The notes under the pieces: model-generated | What the model saw: the letters and a program-made list of their open reading frames with translations, nothing else | Databases searched by the model: none | What the model was told of the DNA's origin: nothing | NCBI RefSeq assembly: GCF_014202335.1 | Contig: NZ_JACHGP010000003.1 | Span: 62,001-126,000, forward strand | Length of the DNA: 64,000 bases | Direction of reading: 5' to 3' | DNA from: Mycobacterium sp. AZCC_0083 | GTDB lineage: Bacteria > Actinomycetota > Actinomycetes > Mycobacteriales > Mycobacteriaceae | Made by a program: the position numbers and the translations under genes | Shown: positions 17,896 to 26,818 of the stretch, one piece after another | Layout of the letters: each line of letters starts with the position of its first letter | How positions within the stretch are numbered: position 1 is the stretch's first letter

Positions 17896-18162
17896 ATGCG
17901 CATAATGCGGACGGATCCAGCCGTCGTCGTTTGGTTGGTGCTGGTGCTGGCTACGTTTCTGTCTTGGTGGTTGGCGACCGAACGTTGGCACGGTGGCGAC
18001 CTCGGGGCGGTGGCCATCTTGATCGTCGCCGCCGTCAAGATCCGGCTCGTGGGATTGCACTTCATGGAGCTTGCAGATGCACCACCTCTCCTTCGCGCAA
18101 TGTTCGAGCTCTACGTGGTTGCTCTGCTCGCAGGTTTGGTGGGATTCGTCCTAGCAGCGTGA
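17896..18162 (+). CDS. Cytochrome oxidase subunit IV family small membrane protein (NorF-like)
   Basis: 88 residues, three hydrophobic segments (VVWLVLVLATFLSWWLAT; LGAVAILIVAAVKIRLVGLH; LYVVALLAGLVGFVLAA). The motif AAVKIRLVGLHFMEL, followed by AP and a Leu/Arg-rich stretch, is typical of the prokaryotic subunit IV family. Paired with the subunit III gene immediately upstream. Probably assembles with a terminal oxidase or NO reductase encoded elsewhere. Confidence 0.85.
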   Translation: MRIMRTDPAVVVWLVLVLATFLSWWLATERWHGGDLGAVAILIVAAVKIRLVGLHFMELADAPPLLRAMFELYVVALLAGLVGFVLAA

Positions 18163-18481
18163 ATGCCGCGGTTGGTTAGGGGACGTCACCAAATGCGAGT
18201 TGACTTTGGGGGCGGGGTCCCTCGCCGTGAGCCGGACGCGAAATTGGTTACAGCTGGAGGACATTCGTCGACACCAAGCTCGTTCGCCCACCTCAACATC
18301 TGCGGCACCTACCACTGTTGCGTGTCTTGGCCACCACCCACGCCATCGGTGTTAGTACGTGAGTCGCGCACGCAAGTAAGCCGGATTGACTGTCGCCGAC
18401 AACGGGTCACTCGGCAGCTGACAGTCGATAACCGCGTCCGCCCGACGGCCGAGGACGGTCAAATGACAGAACAGGACGATG
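18163..18481. other. Intergenic region, no gene seen
   Basis: About 320 bp between the oxidase pair and the integrase relic. No recognisable coding or RNA feature. Confidence 0.5.
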
Positions 18482-18855
18482 ATGGCGCCAGGCGGCTCAT
18501 TCGAGACGAAAGCAGGTCAACGATGGCCCGTGCGCTACCGGACTCCGGATGGGGGCCAAACCGAAAAGCGGGGATTCACGACCAAGCGCGACGCAACGAG
18601 TTGCAGCGGCAGTTGAGGTCCTCAAGGCCACTGGCGATTTTGTGTCGGCGTCGGCGGGGCGCGTTACCGTCCCACGCGCCGCACGTGTGCTTTATCGGGT
18701 CCCTGTCGGGTCAACGGTGCGCTCTCAAGCGCACACTCGGCCACGGCAGTGCCAAGGTGATACTCGACGTCGACGCCAGCCTGTTCGACGCCGACCTCGA
18801 CGAGGTCGCGATCGATCTGCACACCACGTGCGCGCGGGACAACGTCGGCGCATAG
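18482..18855 (+). pseudogene. Decayed tyrosine integrase
   Basis: Three pieces of one integrase lie in order but in different frames. First, from 18482, the N-terminal DNA-binding region (GQRWPVRYRTPDGGQTEK, then GFTTKRDA). Second, from about 18600, the linker helix VEVLKATGDFVSASAGRVTV. Third, to the stop at 18855, the C-terminal end TLGHGSAKVILDVDASLFDA, corresponding to the LGHxS...Y region with the nucleophile Tyr position reading Asp/Ala. The catalytic core is missing. Frameshifts plus an internal deletion show this is a dead relic of an earlier element, distinct from the intact integrase at 39386. Confidence 0.8.
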
Positions 18856-19091
18856 TTGGTACGGGGCGCCTGAACGCGTTCGGTGAATTGGGTCCATGCG
18901 CTTTATCAGCGGCGTTGCGTCGGCAGCGGCCATGACTTCGGATGAATGGAAAGTCGGAGTTAACGGCGCCATGATGGACACAGTGGCCGGCAGGCCTAGC
19001 AGAGCACCTTGAGGTTCGTCGGCGTCACGTGCCGCGGACCTGGCCCACGCCCGCGCTGGAGAAGCACCGGTCGATGTCGTCGTCGGACGAT
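18856..19091. other. Intergenic region
   Basis: About 240 bp between two mobile-element relics; nothing recognisable. Confidence 0.4.
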
Positions 19092-20186
19092 CTACAGGTC
19101 GAGTCCACCAATGTGGCGGCCACGTTGCGCGATCAGCAAGTCGGCGGTGATGCGTTCGTAGGCGGTGCGGAAGTCTTCTGTGGCGGCGGCGTGTTCCCGC
19201 CACGCGTCTGCTCGGGCGGTCAGGCGTTGGTCGTGGCGTCCCAGGACGCGGCGAATGATGTCGCGGAGGTGTTGGGCTGCCGAGTATTTGGTGCCGCGAC
19301 GCGGGTGGTGGATCTCGCCTTTGGCGAGCGGATCTTGGTGACTTTGCTCGGCTTCTGTGGTGTCGGGGGTGTAGATGTAGGCGTGGTTGCTCTCGCGGCC
19401 GCGGGTCATGGCGACGTAGGCCATGGACCGGGTGGCGCACTCGCTGATGATGGCGTGGGCGGTGTCGGTAGTGACGCCCTGGGCGGAGTGCACGGTGACC
19501 GCGTAGCCCAGGGTGACGTGCTCGGCGAAGTAGTCGGTGTCGAAGACGACGCGGGCGTCGTCGGTGAGGCGTTCTGCGGCAATCCGATTCGCGTTTGAGT
19601 CGATGGCGGTGACGCGCCACCGGTTGCCGTTGCGGACCTGCCCGGCCGCGTCGGTGTGCCGATGTGCGGCACTGGGTCGCACAACAGTGGTGGCGTCGTT
19701 GTGCCGGCTGATGACGAGGTCACCCACCCGAACCTGCTGGCCGCGTGCCGCTCTGGCGGTGGGGCCGTCGGTGGTGAGACTGTCGTGCAGCCGGCGGTTC
19801 AGCGCGTCGGCCATCTCCCAGGTGTCGCAGATCAACAGGGAATCCTTCCCGGTCTTCTGGTCGGTGAGGTACCCGGCCAGAGCGTCGGAGGCCATCGCGA
19901 CCGGATCCCCGGTGTGGAGGCGGTCGTGGGTGCGGTACCAGCCAATCGCCTTGCGGAGGTGGTTGCCGCGCCCGGACCGCAGCGCCAACGAGGCGTCGCG
20001 CTCGCCAGGATCGCGCATGCGCCAGACCTCTGAAAGGTGTTGGGTCCAGGGCAGCTCGTCGCAGAGCTGCTCGAAAATGCCGCCGCGGGCCTGCACCGGC
20101 CTGTCGAATCCACCGAGATCCGGCTCCGACCCCGAGTGTGGGCGCGCAGAGTTACGCGCGACCTGTGACAATCCGTGACAATTCAC
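19092..20186 (-). pseudogene. C-terminal fragment of a MobF/TraA-type relaxase-helicase
   Basis: The open frame covers part of the RecD-like helicase half of a conjugative relaxase. Visible are WTQHLSEVWRMRDPGERDAS, LLICDTWEMADALNRRLHD, helicase motif V GYAVTVHSAQGVTTDTAHA and motif VI YVAMTRGRESNHAYIYTP. Full-length actinobacterial proteins of this type exceed 1000 residues and begin with a relaxase domain and Walker A motif; both are absent. Family-like sequence starts at about 20125, less than 100 bp from the tRNA-derived repeat at 20202, so the gene was cut near the integration site. Together with the integrase relic it records an earlier conjugative element at this tRNA locus. Confidence 0.85.
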
Positions 20187-20201
20187 TGCCCTTCGAACAA
20201 G

Positions 20202-20297
20202 TCAGGCCCCCTCGAAAGGGGGCCTGACCAGCGTGGCAGGTACAGGATTCGAACCTGTGTAGGCGTAAGCCGACGGATTTACAGTCCGCTCCTATTG
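20202..20297. repeat. attL: displaced 3' part of tRNA-Tyr plus hairpin
   Basis: 96-bp direct repeat of 40602-40697 with four mismatches (20229, 20230, 20267, 20293), exactly 20,400 bp apart. It contains a perfect 11-bp-stem hairpin (20202-20227) and the tRNA-Tyr sequence from the 3' end back to just 5' of the anticodon. The tRNA similarity stops at 20297, so this copy is not a functional tRNA gene; it is the host 3' end displaced by integration. Confidence 0.92.
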
Positions 20298-20527
20298 ACG
20301 TTTGCAGCGATAAGCTGCGTTGGTAGTTCGATGACATTGCAGGTCAGGCAGTTGGCTGTGTTGGTGCCAACAAGGTCCGGTTAGCTCTACTGCGGACGGT
20401 CTGCGGACGATTCATGGACGCAAGGCCCAGGGACGAATTAGATAGTGCACTTCGTTGTGTCGAACGCATTCGGTGATGCGCGCGAAAGCCCGGGAGGGAT
20501 AGTGGTCGGTCGATAAGGTCGAAAGCC

Positions 20528-21571
20528 GTGCCGTACGACGAAGGAATCTCAGACTGGCGCGTCTACTCAGCCGAGCACGCTGTGGGCCACGATCGTCAAC
20601 TGGATGCCGAGGAGTGCCAGGCCCTTGTCGAGAAAGCCATGTCGAGCGACTGGTTTCATGACTGGTTCCCGGATGCTCCGCCCATCGAGATGATCGTCGG
20701 CGGCCAGGAGACGCCAGAGATCGAGCACATCTGGTCTTACGCGCAGCCGCATGGCTACCCACGCCCGACGAAGTGGACGATCTCGCTGCACCCCAGAATG
20801 CTCACTGCCCGAGTCGTGCTGCACGAACTCGCGCATTGCGTGGCACCGATCTACGTCGAGGAAGAACTCAAGAATCCCGGACGTCGTCGGGGCGTGCCTG
20901 ATGCCATGATGCGGAGGAAGCACCGAATTCACGGCGAGTTCTTCACGGCAGCCCTGGGCGTCATTACCGACAACATGCTGCCGGGCGACGACGGTCAACT
21001 CGCCAGGGCCTACCGCCATTACGAAGCGCCGATCTCGACGCTGCACGCGCTGCGCGAGCAGCTCGCCGGTCAGCCCGCGATCCTCCAAGACGAAGAGGCG
21101 TTCCACGACGAACTCGCCAAGGACAGCGCTGAGATTGACGCCACGTACGAGGCGGAGCACGGCGAGCCACCGAAATGGGTCATTCCGAAGACGCCCTGGG
21201 GGTTCAACCTAGAGATGCTGCGTCGGGATCGTCGCCGTCGGATAGACGGTCGGCTGATCTCCAAGAAGCTCGTCGCCGAAGGAATCGCAAAAGTCACGCC
21301 GTGCACGCCCGCCCACATCACGGCTCTGGAGAAATCCCGCGAACGTCCCGAGGACCCCGAGCAACTGAAGCGCGCCATGCTGATGGCGATCTTCTTGGCG
21401 ACCGACCCAATCTGGGTCCGGTACAACATGCGGCTCACCAGATGGGACTGCGGCGGCATCACAATGAAGCAGGCGCGGACGGTGAACTGGCGCTGGGCCA
21501 AGATGGTCACCCACATGAACAAGCTCCAGCGAGAGATGCCGCCCCGCTGGTACGTCGAGGGCGAACGTTAG
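20528..21571 (+). CDS. HExxH metallopeptidase-like protein
   Basis: 347 residues from a GTG at 20528. A zinc-peptidase motif HELAH (His99, Glu100, His103) sits in TARVVLHELAHCVAPIYVEE and is followed by RIHGEFFTAALG with His135 as likely third ligand, a spacing like SprT-type or other minigluzincin peptidases. The C-terminal ~170 residues are basic and helical, with Trp/Arg-rich segments (TRWDCGGITMKQARTVNWRW), possibly a DNA-binding part. First gene after attL; 116 bp upstream of an OLD-type nuclease in the same direction. Its function is unknown; a defence or SOS-like role is inference. Confidence 0.8.
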   Translation: MPYDEGISDWRVYSAEHAVGHDRQLDAEECQALVEKAMSSDWFHDWFPDAPPIEMIVGGQETPEIEHIWSYAQPHGYPRPTKWTISLHPRMLTARVVLHELAHCVAPIYVEEELKNPGRRRGVPDAMMRRKHRIHGEFFTAALGVITDNMLPGDDGQLARAYRHYEAPISTLHALREQLAGQPAILQDEEAFHDELAKDSAEIDATYEAEHGEPPKWVIPKTPWGFNLEMLRRDRRRRIDGRLISKKLVAEGIAKVTPCTPAHITALEKSRERPEDPEQLKRAMLMAIFLATDPIWVRYNMRLTRWDCGGITMKQARTVNWRWAKMVTHMNKLQREMPPRWYVEGER

Positions 21572-21687
21572 CTGGGTCATCCAGATTCAGTAGGCATGTC
21601 GTCCGCCACGCCGGAGTGTCAGGAGGGCATGCTAGGTCTTTAATGCCCACGGGGTCGTTAGAAATCACCAGGGTCTAGGGAGGAATC

Positions 21688-23661
21688 GTGAAACTAGATG
21701 CCGTTACGGTGAAGCTGTTCCGGAACATCGTCCATGCGCAACGAGTCGTCATTGAGTCGGACGTGACCTGCCTAGTCGGTAAAAACGAGTCAGGAAAGAC
21801 AACAGTGCTGACAGCACTTCATCGACTCAATCCGGCGAACGCTGACGAAGCGGAGTTCGATCTCACAATCGAGTATCCCAGGTGGCGACTTGCCCCGGAT
21901 CGCCGATCGAATTCTGATCTTGGCCGCACTGAGTCCGTTGTGGGCGAGCTTGCCCTCGACGAGCAGGATCGTGCGGCTCTCGACGAGGCATACGGCATCG
22001 CTATCCCCGAGTCTGCAATCTGCTGGGTGTCCTGCGACTACACCAACACCCGTACCGCTTGGCTTCAGTGTTCAGTTGAGGACGCAGTCAAAGTCGTTGC
22101 GGCGAAAGTCGCGATAAGCGGACAAGACCTGGCAACGATCACCACTGACGGGTCGATCGGTGATGGTGTAGCCAGTGCGAAGGCGCTCGCGAAGGAGCAT
22201 CGCGAATCTGGGGAAACAGCCCAAGCCAAGGTCGCCACTGCATTCGCGAATGAACTGGAGAAGTACGAGGTAATCGTCGCTCGCGGTGTTGCCACCGATG
22301 AGCAGACCCAGGCGCTGTGGGAACGGATTCCGAAGTTCTTCTACTTCTCGAACTATGACACCCTGCCGGGCGAGATCAACCTCACCAAGCTCGCCGACAG
22401 GATTGCGAACGGACAGGCCCTTCGTCGCGGCGAGCGCACTGTCGTTTCACTCCTCGCTCACGCGGGCGAAGAACCCGCCGACTTCCTCGACGACAACTAC
22501 GACAGCCGAAAGGCCGAACTCCAGTCAGTGAGCATCGACCTCAGCCAGCAGGTGTTCAAGTATTGGAAGCAAAACACCGATCTTGCAGTGGTGTTCGATA
22601 CGGACAACCGCATCGTCCAAACCGATCCAGACGGCAATCACACTGCCAACCGATTTCTCAAGATTGAGCTTCGCGACGGACGCCACGGCGACGTCGAGAC
22701 CAACTTCGACACCCGGTCCTCGGGTTTTCAGTGGTTCTTCTCCTTTTTTGCCGCATTCAGCGAGTATCAGAACGCTTCGGATTCCGTGATCGTGTTACTC
22801 GATGAACCGGGGACCAGCCTCCACGGTGATGCTCAGCATGAGTTCGTGGAATACATCTTCAACGAGCTAGGCGCGTCCAAACAGACCATCTACACCACGC
22901 ACTCGCAGCACATGGTCGATCCAACACGCTATGAGAAGCTGCGCGCAGTTCACGATCGCTCCACCCGGAGCAATCCCGACCTTGGCGTGAGCGTGACCCT
23001 GCCGAACCTCGCCGCAGATCGAGCGACGCTTCTGCCTATTGAGTCGGCACTCGGGTATTCGGTGAGCCACCATCTATTTCTGGGTTCTGGGCAGCACCTC
23101 GCCGTCGAAGGTAGTAGCGACTTCGTGTATCTGCAACGGCTCACCGAGTTCCTCGACAACAAGGGGCAGGTCGGTCTCGACCCGCGTTTGGCCATGATCC
23201 CGGTCGGCGGTGTCGACAACATGCCTGCCTTCGTAGCCCTTCTTGGCCGTCGCCTGAAAGTGTCTGCACTCGTCGATGGCGCTCGCACCACCACACGCCT
23301 CGCACGCATCAAGTCTGCTGCTAAGGACAACGGCGTTCCGGAGTCATCAATCGTTGCGTGCTCCGATGTTGACGGCCTGCCATCAAACGCCGATATCGAG
23401 GACTTGTTCGCAACTGCCGACTATCTCAGGCTCTACAACTGGACCTTCGGCGAGAACGTCAGCGCGAGCGACCTCCCCGATACCAGCGAACCCATCCTCA
23501 AGAAGCTCATCTCCTACAAGGGTGGCACCGACTTTGATCACGCCTTACCCGCCCACGAACTGACCAAGCGGCGTGGCGAGTTCTTCGGGCAGATTGACCC
23601 CAAGACGGAGCAGAACTTCGTTGCGCTGTTCAAGCTTCTGAACGCCACGGTTGACCCGTAG
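21688..23661 (+). CDS. OLD-family ATPase-TOPRIM nuclease
   Basis: 657 residues. The N-terminal ABC/SMC-like ATPase has Walker A GKNESGKTT (residues 31-39), a signature-like segment SSGFQWFFSFFAAF (about 345-358), and Walker B VIVLLDEPGTSLHG (from residue 367, Asp372-Glu373). The C-terminal half is TOPRIM: LAVEGSSDFVYLQRL with Glu474, IPVGGVDNM, and VSALVDG with Asp530. This is the architecture of OLD (overcoming lysogenization defect) nucleases, several of which block phages. The start has AGGGAGG upstream. An anti-phage role is likely from family and context but not shown by sequence. Confidence 0.9.
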   Translation: MKLDAVTVKLFRNIVHAQRVVIESDVTCLVGKNESGKTTVLTALHRLNPANADEAEFDLTIEYPRWRLAPDRRSNSDLGRTESVVGELALDEQDRAALDEAYGIAIPESAICWVSCDYTNTRTAWLQCSVEDAVKVVAAKVAISGQDLATITTDGSIGDGVASAKALAKEHRESGETAQAKVATAFANELEKYEVIVARGVATDEQTQALWERIPKFFYFSNYDTLPGEINLTKLADRIANGQALRRGERTVVSLLAHAGEEPADFLDDNYDSRKAELQSVSIDLSQQVFKYWKQNTDLAVVFDTDNRIVQTDPDGNHTANRFLKIELRDGRHGDVETNFDTRSSGFQWFFSFFAAFSEYQNASDSVIVLLDEPGTSLHGDAQHEFVEYIFNELGASKQTIYTTHSQHMVDPTRYEKLRAVHDRSTRSNPDLGVSVTLPNLAADRATLLPIESALGYSVSHHLFLGSGQHLAVEGSSDFVYLQRLTEFLDNKGQVGLDPRLAMIPVGGVDNMPAFVALLGRRLKVSALVDGARTTTRLARIKSAAKDNGVPESSIVACSDVDGLPSNADIEDLFATADYLRLYNWTFGENVSASDLPDTSEPILKKLISYKGGTDFDHALPAHELTKRRGEFFGQIDPKTEQNFVALFKLLNATVDP

Positions 23662-23714
23662 CCTCATCGCGATAGGCCGTGTTCCAGGCGCGTGGATGAA
23701 TATGCGCTACGCGG

Positions 23715-23830
23715 CTAGTTCGTCCGAGAGGCACGGTAGACGGTTGCCCGGGAGACCCTGAGCATCTCGGCGATGTCGGTGGTGTTTATGCCCTATGTCC
23801 CGCAGGCTCCGTGCCTTGCCCAATGCTCGT
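23715..23830 (-). pseudogene. C-terminal relic of a serine recombinase
   Basis: Reading the minus strand, the last 23 codons before the TAG at 23715 encode GINTTDIAEMLRVSRATVYR, the Hin-type helix-turn-helix that ends resolvases. Slightly upstream, in another frame, KARSLRDIG matches the preceding resolvase segment, so a single-base frameshift separates the two. The catalytic domain is absent. A complete serine recombinase with the same type of ending is present at 27490, so this could be the remains of a second copy. Confidence 0.65.
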
Positions 23831-23867
23831 TGGCCCCCCTTACACGCTACGTGGCGCGCCCCCAGGG

Positions 23868-25088
23868 TCAGGCGCTATCAGATTTTTCTTCTTTCTCCGT
23901 GAGTACCTTCAGTTCGGCGCGCAGCCGTTTGGCCTCTCGCTCCACCTGCCTGAGGCGGGCAGCCTTCAGCTCCTTTGGAGACTTGTGCTGACGCGGCTTG
24001 CGTGGGGGCTTCGGTGGTGGCACCAGCCAACCCAGCGGTTCGTAGACCACCGGCTTGCGCACGATGGGGCATAGGCTGCAGTCCATTTCGAGCGCGTCAT
24101 CTGGCCACCCTGCAGCGAGTGACTTGGCGATCCACCCGCTGGGCTCTACGCCCCGCCTGGCGTGCCGCGCACGTATGTCGGCCACCGTTTCGGGCGACCG
24201 GATGACGCCCTGGTCCGGTGTCCAGTGGAGATCCTTCTTCGTCTTCATGCCATGGCCACACGTCAATGTCGCCGTCCACTCGGCGACGATCTTCGGTTCG
24301 GCTTGCCGAACGTCCGCCCAATTCTCCTCCGGCTCGGCGTCGAACTTTTCGCCCGTGGCGGCCTTCTTGGCGATGATCGCGCCCCACCAGTCCGGTGGTT
24401 CGACAGGGTCAGCGGGGATCACCTTCTCGCCGAGGCGCTCGTCCCAGGATGCAACCTCACGCAATGGAAGATCCGGCCTGGAATGCGAGCCCTTGCAGAG
24501 GTATTCGCCCGGCGGCAGCTTCTTCTTGCCATCCAGGAAGTCGAACGGGTTGTGCCGCGTGGCATCGAGCAGCGATTGCGGGTTGTCGGAGGTGTTCAAT
24601 CGTTCTTCGATGCAGCCGCAGTCGAACTGGACGCGCCACCGGAATAGGTCCTCGGGCGAGGTGTGATAAAGCGAGTACATCGGGCTCCTCGCCAACCCCT
24701 CCTCCCACTCCGTGCGCACCGATGCAAGCACCTCCCCGTTGGAGCGTTCCGGCGTACCAGACAGGCTGCGCTTGGTGAGCCCCGACGGCGGCGGCGCGCT
24801 TGCCGGATGGGGTTGGCGTTCGGACCGCTTCTTGGCTCTGCTGCCCTCGACGTCGAAGATCCGCGCTATTTCCAGTGCCTGCTCAGGCGACAACGGCGGC
24901 ATGTCGGTTTTGGCCACGTAGTCTTCAAGCGCGCGCTTCTGTTCATGGTCACTGCACCAGGTCTTCGCCTGCGACAACTCGGCGAACATCCCGCCGTTCA
25001 CCGGCATGTCCACGTGCCACTTATCATCCTCGGCGTGAATCCGGTACAGGCCGGATACGTAGTCAGGGCCTGTTTTCGTCCACCTCAT
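23868..25088 (-). CDS. Uncharacterised protein with Cys clusters and a basic helical tail
   Basis: 406 residues from the ATG at 25088 (MRWTKTGPDYVSGLYRIHAE), which has GGGGACGGAG upstream; the frame extends another 67 codons but that sequence looks non-coding. The N-terminal ~60 residues could be a small fold with a DKWHVD strand. In the middle are FDCGCIEERL, EYLCKGSHSRPD and TATLTCGHGMKTKKDLHW, and near the end MDCSLCPIVRKP, possible zinc ligands. The last 60 residues (KPPRKPRQHKSPKELKAARL onward) are basic and probably coiled coil, suggesting nucleic-acid binding. I do not recognise the family. Confidence 0.7.
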   Translation of the reverse strand: MRWTKTGPDYVSGLYRIHAEDDKWHVDMPVNGGMFAELSQAKTWCSDHEQKRALEDYVAKTDMPPLSPEQALEIARIFDVEGSRAKKRSERQPHPASAPPPSGLTKRSLSGTPERSNGEVLASVRTEWEEGLARSPMYSLYHTSPEDLFRWRVQFDCGCIEERLNTSDNPQSLLDATRHNPFDFLDGKKKLPPGEYLCKGSHSRPDLPLREVASWDERLGEKVIPADPVEPPDWWGAIIAKKAATGEKFDAEPEENWADVRQAEPKIVAEWTATLTCGHGMKTKKDLHWTPDQGVIRSPETVADIRARHARRGVEPSGWIAKSLAAGWPDDALEMDCSLCPIVRKPVVYEPLGWLVPPPKPPRKPRQHKSPKELKAARLRQVEREAKRLRAELKVLTEKEEKSDSA

Positions 25089-25222
25089 CGTCAGATTCTC
25101 CGTCCCCGGAGCAGTTTCGTCGCGGCACCGGTGGACCTCTTTCGTCACGCCGTCGTCGCTGACTGTGCGTCGCCTGTACTCACGGCTTGCGAGCCGCACG
25201 TGGTGCGGGACACGCTGCGGTC

Positions 25223-25537
25223 CTATCCGAGCTGATCCAACTGCATCGCGGGCAATTCGGCCAAGGTCGCCACGATGTCGCGTCGCCATTCCTCATTGAT
25301 TTCGGCCAGCGTCGCGAGGAACTCCTGTCGCTCCGGGCTAGCTTCAATCCCGCGCAGTATCTCGATCAACTCGGCGTTGGACTTTTCCACCGCATCCCAG
25401 AACGGGGCCATCCGCTCATTTTCCTCGGCCTGCATCTCGGACAGCGCCTCGGCGAGGCCGTCATCGTGCGCTTCGGAAAGCAACCCAACCAACTCGGCGT
25501 TAGCAGTCGCGATCAGGGCGGCATCCTCTGGGTCCAT
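25223..25537 (-). CDS. Small acidic helical protein
   Basis: 104 residues from ATG 25537 (MDPEDAALIATANAELVGLL), with GGAGAA about 9 bases upstream. Almost entirely alpha-helical and acidic by inspection (SEMQAEENERMAPFWDAVEK, EFLATLAEINEEWRRDIVAT). No catalytic motif. It lies upstream of the Cys-cluster protein in the same direction. Role unknown; size and charge would suit an inhibitor or adaptor, which is speculation. Confidence 0.6.
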   Translation of the reverse strand: MDPEDAALIATANAELVGLLSEAHDDGLAEALSEMQAEENERMAPFWDAVEKSNAELIEILRGIEASPERQEFLATLAEINEEWRRDIVATLAELPAMQLDQLG

Positions 25538-25719
25538 GCGTCCATTCTCCTCAGGGCGTGACAGGTGGCGGGATCGACACACCGGAGATGAAGAAGCCCT
25601 GGACCTCCGTCCGGTCGAGGCGTCCACGAAGCTCATCCTTCGACACGCCTAAGTCAGCCCTGAGTCCCAGTCCGCTGCTCGGCGCTTTTCAAGCTGGGCT
25701 GAGCCGCTGCCCGGCGCTT

Positions 25720-26412
25720 CTAGAGTGCCTGCAGCGTGCCCAGGTCTCCCTTCGCACGGAAGAGCGCGCACTCGACGTCCTCGGGCCGGACATCGAGTTG
25801 AGCAGCGCAAAGGCGGACGTCCTCAACGTACGCTGCATACCTCGCTGCCCGGCTACGGTTCCCGCCTGCAGCTTCAAGGCTGTTCCAGCCGAACGTACCT
25901 AGGCTCTTCCACACCAGGAGATCGAGGACAAGGCAGCATTTTTCCGGCGTCGAAGCCGTTGCCGCCCATAGCCATTTGGTGAAGAACGCCGCCTGCAGGC
26001 CCGGCAGATTCCAGGCCTTGTATGCCTCCGCGACTCTGCCAGCTTGCGCAAGCTCAGCGGTCTTGGCGAGCACTTCGTCGCGGCGATCATGCGTGAGGGT
26101 TCTCAGGATCGGATCGCGCATCCGGGCGTTGCTCTTGCCCCTGCCCCAAACGAGCACAGCGATCAGCAGAGCAAGTCGGTCATCGGGAGTGGCCGTGCTC
26201 GACGCCATCACGCGAACTTGTTCGCGGGGGACCTGGTTGGGACCTACCGATGCGAACACATGCTCGACCAAGTTGGCGTCGATGTTGCCGAGGTCGAGCC
26301 ATCTGCGCCATGTCGACTCGATGAACGGGACGGACTGTCTGTCGGCGCAGCCTGCGATGCGGTCGCGGTGCGGTGCCAGTGGCTCGACGAGCCGATCCTT
26401 GAGCGCAGTCAT
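25720..26412 (-). CDS. OGG-fold (8-oxoguanine-DNA-glycosylase-like) protein
   Basis: 230 residues from ATG 26412, overlapping the stop of the small upstream gene (ATGA). The middle contains a helix-hairpin-helix-like segment AWNLPGLQAAFFTKWLWAAT, whose Lys sits where OGG enzymes carry the Schiff-base lysine, followed by CCLVLDLLVWKSLGTFGWNS. These features resemble the 'OGG-fold' proteins found in bacterial accessory regions rather than housekeeping glycosylases. A DNA-lesion or modified-base recognition role is inferred. Confidence in the fold is moderate. Confidence 0.65.
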   Translation of the reverse strand: MTALKDRLVEPLAPHRDRIAGCADRQSVPFIESTWRRWLDLGNIDANLVEHVFASVGPNQVPREQVRVMASSTATPDDRLALLIAVLVWGRGKSNARMRDPILRTLTHDRRDEVLAKTAELAQAGRVAEAYKAWNLPGLQAAFFTKWLWAATASTPEKCCLVLDLLVWKSLGTFGWNSLEAAGGNRSRAARYAAYVEDVRLCAAQLDVRPEDVECALFRAKGDLGTLQAL

Positions 26413-26627
26413 GACTGCTCCTCGTGGTTGACCATCAGGTCCCCCCAGTTGTCGAGGCCGCACGCGCCAAAGAACCACTCGTAGCTGAACGCAGGGTCGT
26501 CGGCACGGAAGATGTCGGCGGCCTTCCGGCTAAATGCAGCGACCTTCTCGCGTCTCGGATGCGCGGGTTTTGAGTCCGTCATCGTCGCCCTAATGGTCTC
26601 TGCGCACTCGCGGTATAGATCGCGCAT
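26409..26627 (-). CDS. Small protein coupled to the OGG-fold protein
   Basis: 72 residues (MRDLYRECAETIRATMTDSK...). The tail FSYEWFFGACGLDNWGDLMV is aromatic and looks structured. Its stop overlaps the start of the OGG-fold gene by 4 bp, so the two are translationally coupled and likely partners. A later in-frame ATG exists (MTDSKPAHPRREKVAAFSRK). Family not recognised. Confidence 0.65.
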   Translation of the reverse strand: MRDLYRECAETIRATMTDSKPAHPRREKVAAFSRKAADIFRADDPAFSYEWFFGACGLDNWGDLMVNHEEQS

Positions 26628-26818
26628 TCTCGGTGCCCTCCCCCGTCAAGAGCAGCGTCTCACGGATCACCGACAACATCCGGACCGGACATGGCGCAGG
26701 CGCATGTTCCCTCGGTCGACGCCAACAACTCTTTGTTCGATGCGTCGGCCCGCCGTCACCGGCGATAACCGCAGTTGCGGAAGGAGGCGCAGTTTGCGAT
26801 GCGGCTCGCCGCGCGGGA

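Noticed and set aside
19092..20186. Relaxase/helicase frame as an intact gene
   Set aside because: Lacks relaxase domain and Walker A region; only helicase motifs V and VI and flanking parts remain.
20202..20227. Hairpin in the att repeats considered as a simple intrinsic terminator
   Set aside because: Stem is strong but no T-run follows on either strand; its duplication with the tRNA end makes an att-site role or a tRNA-trailer structure more likely.
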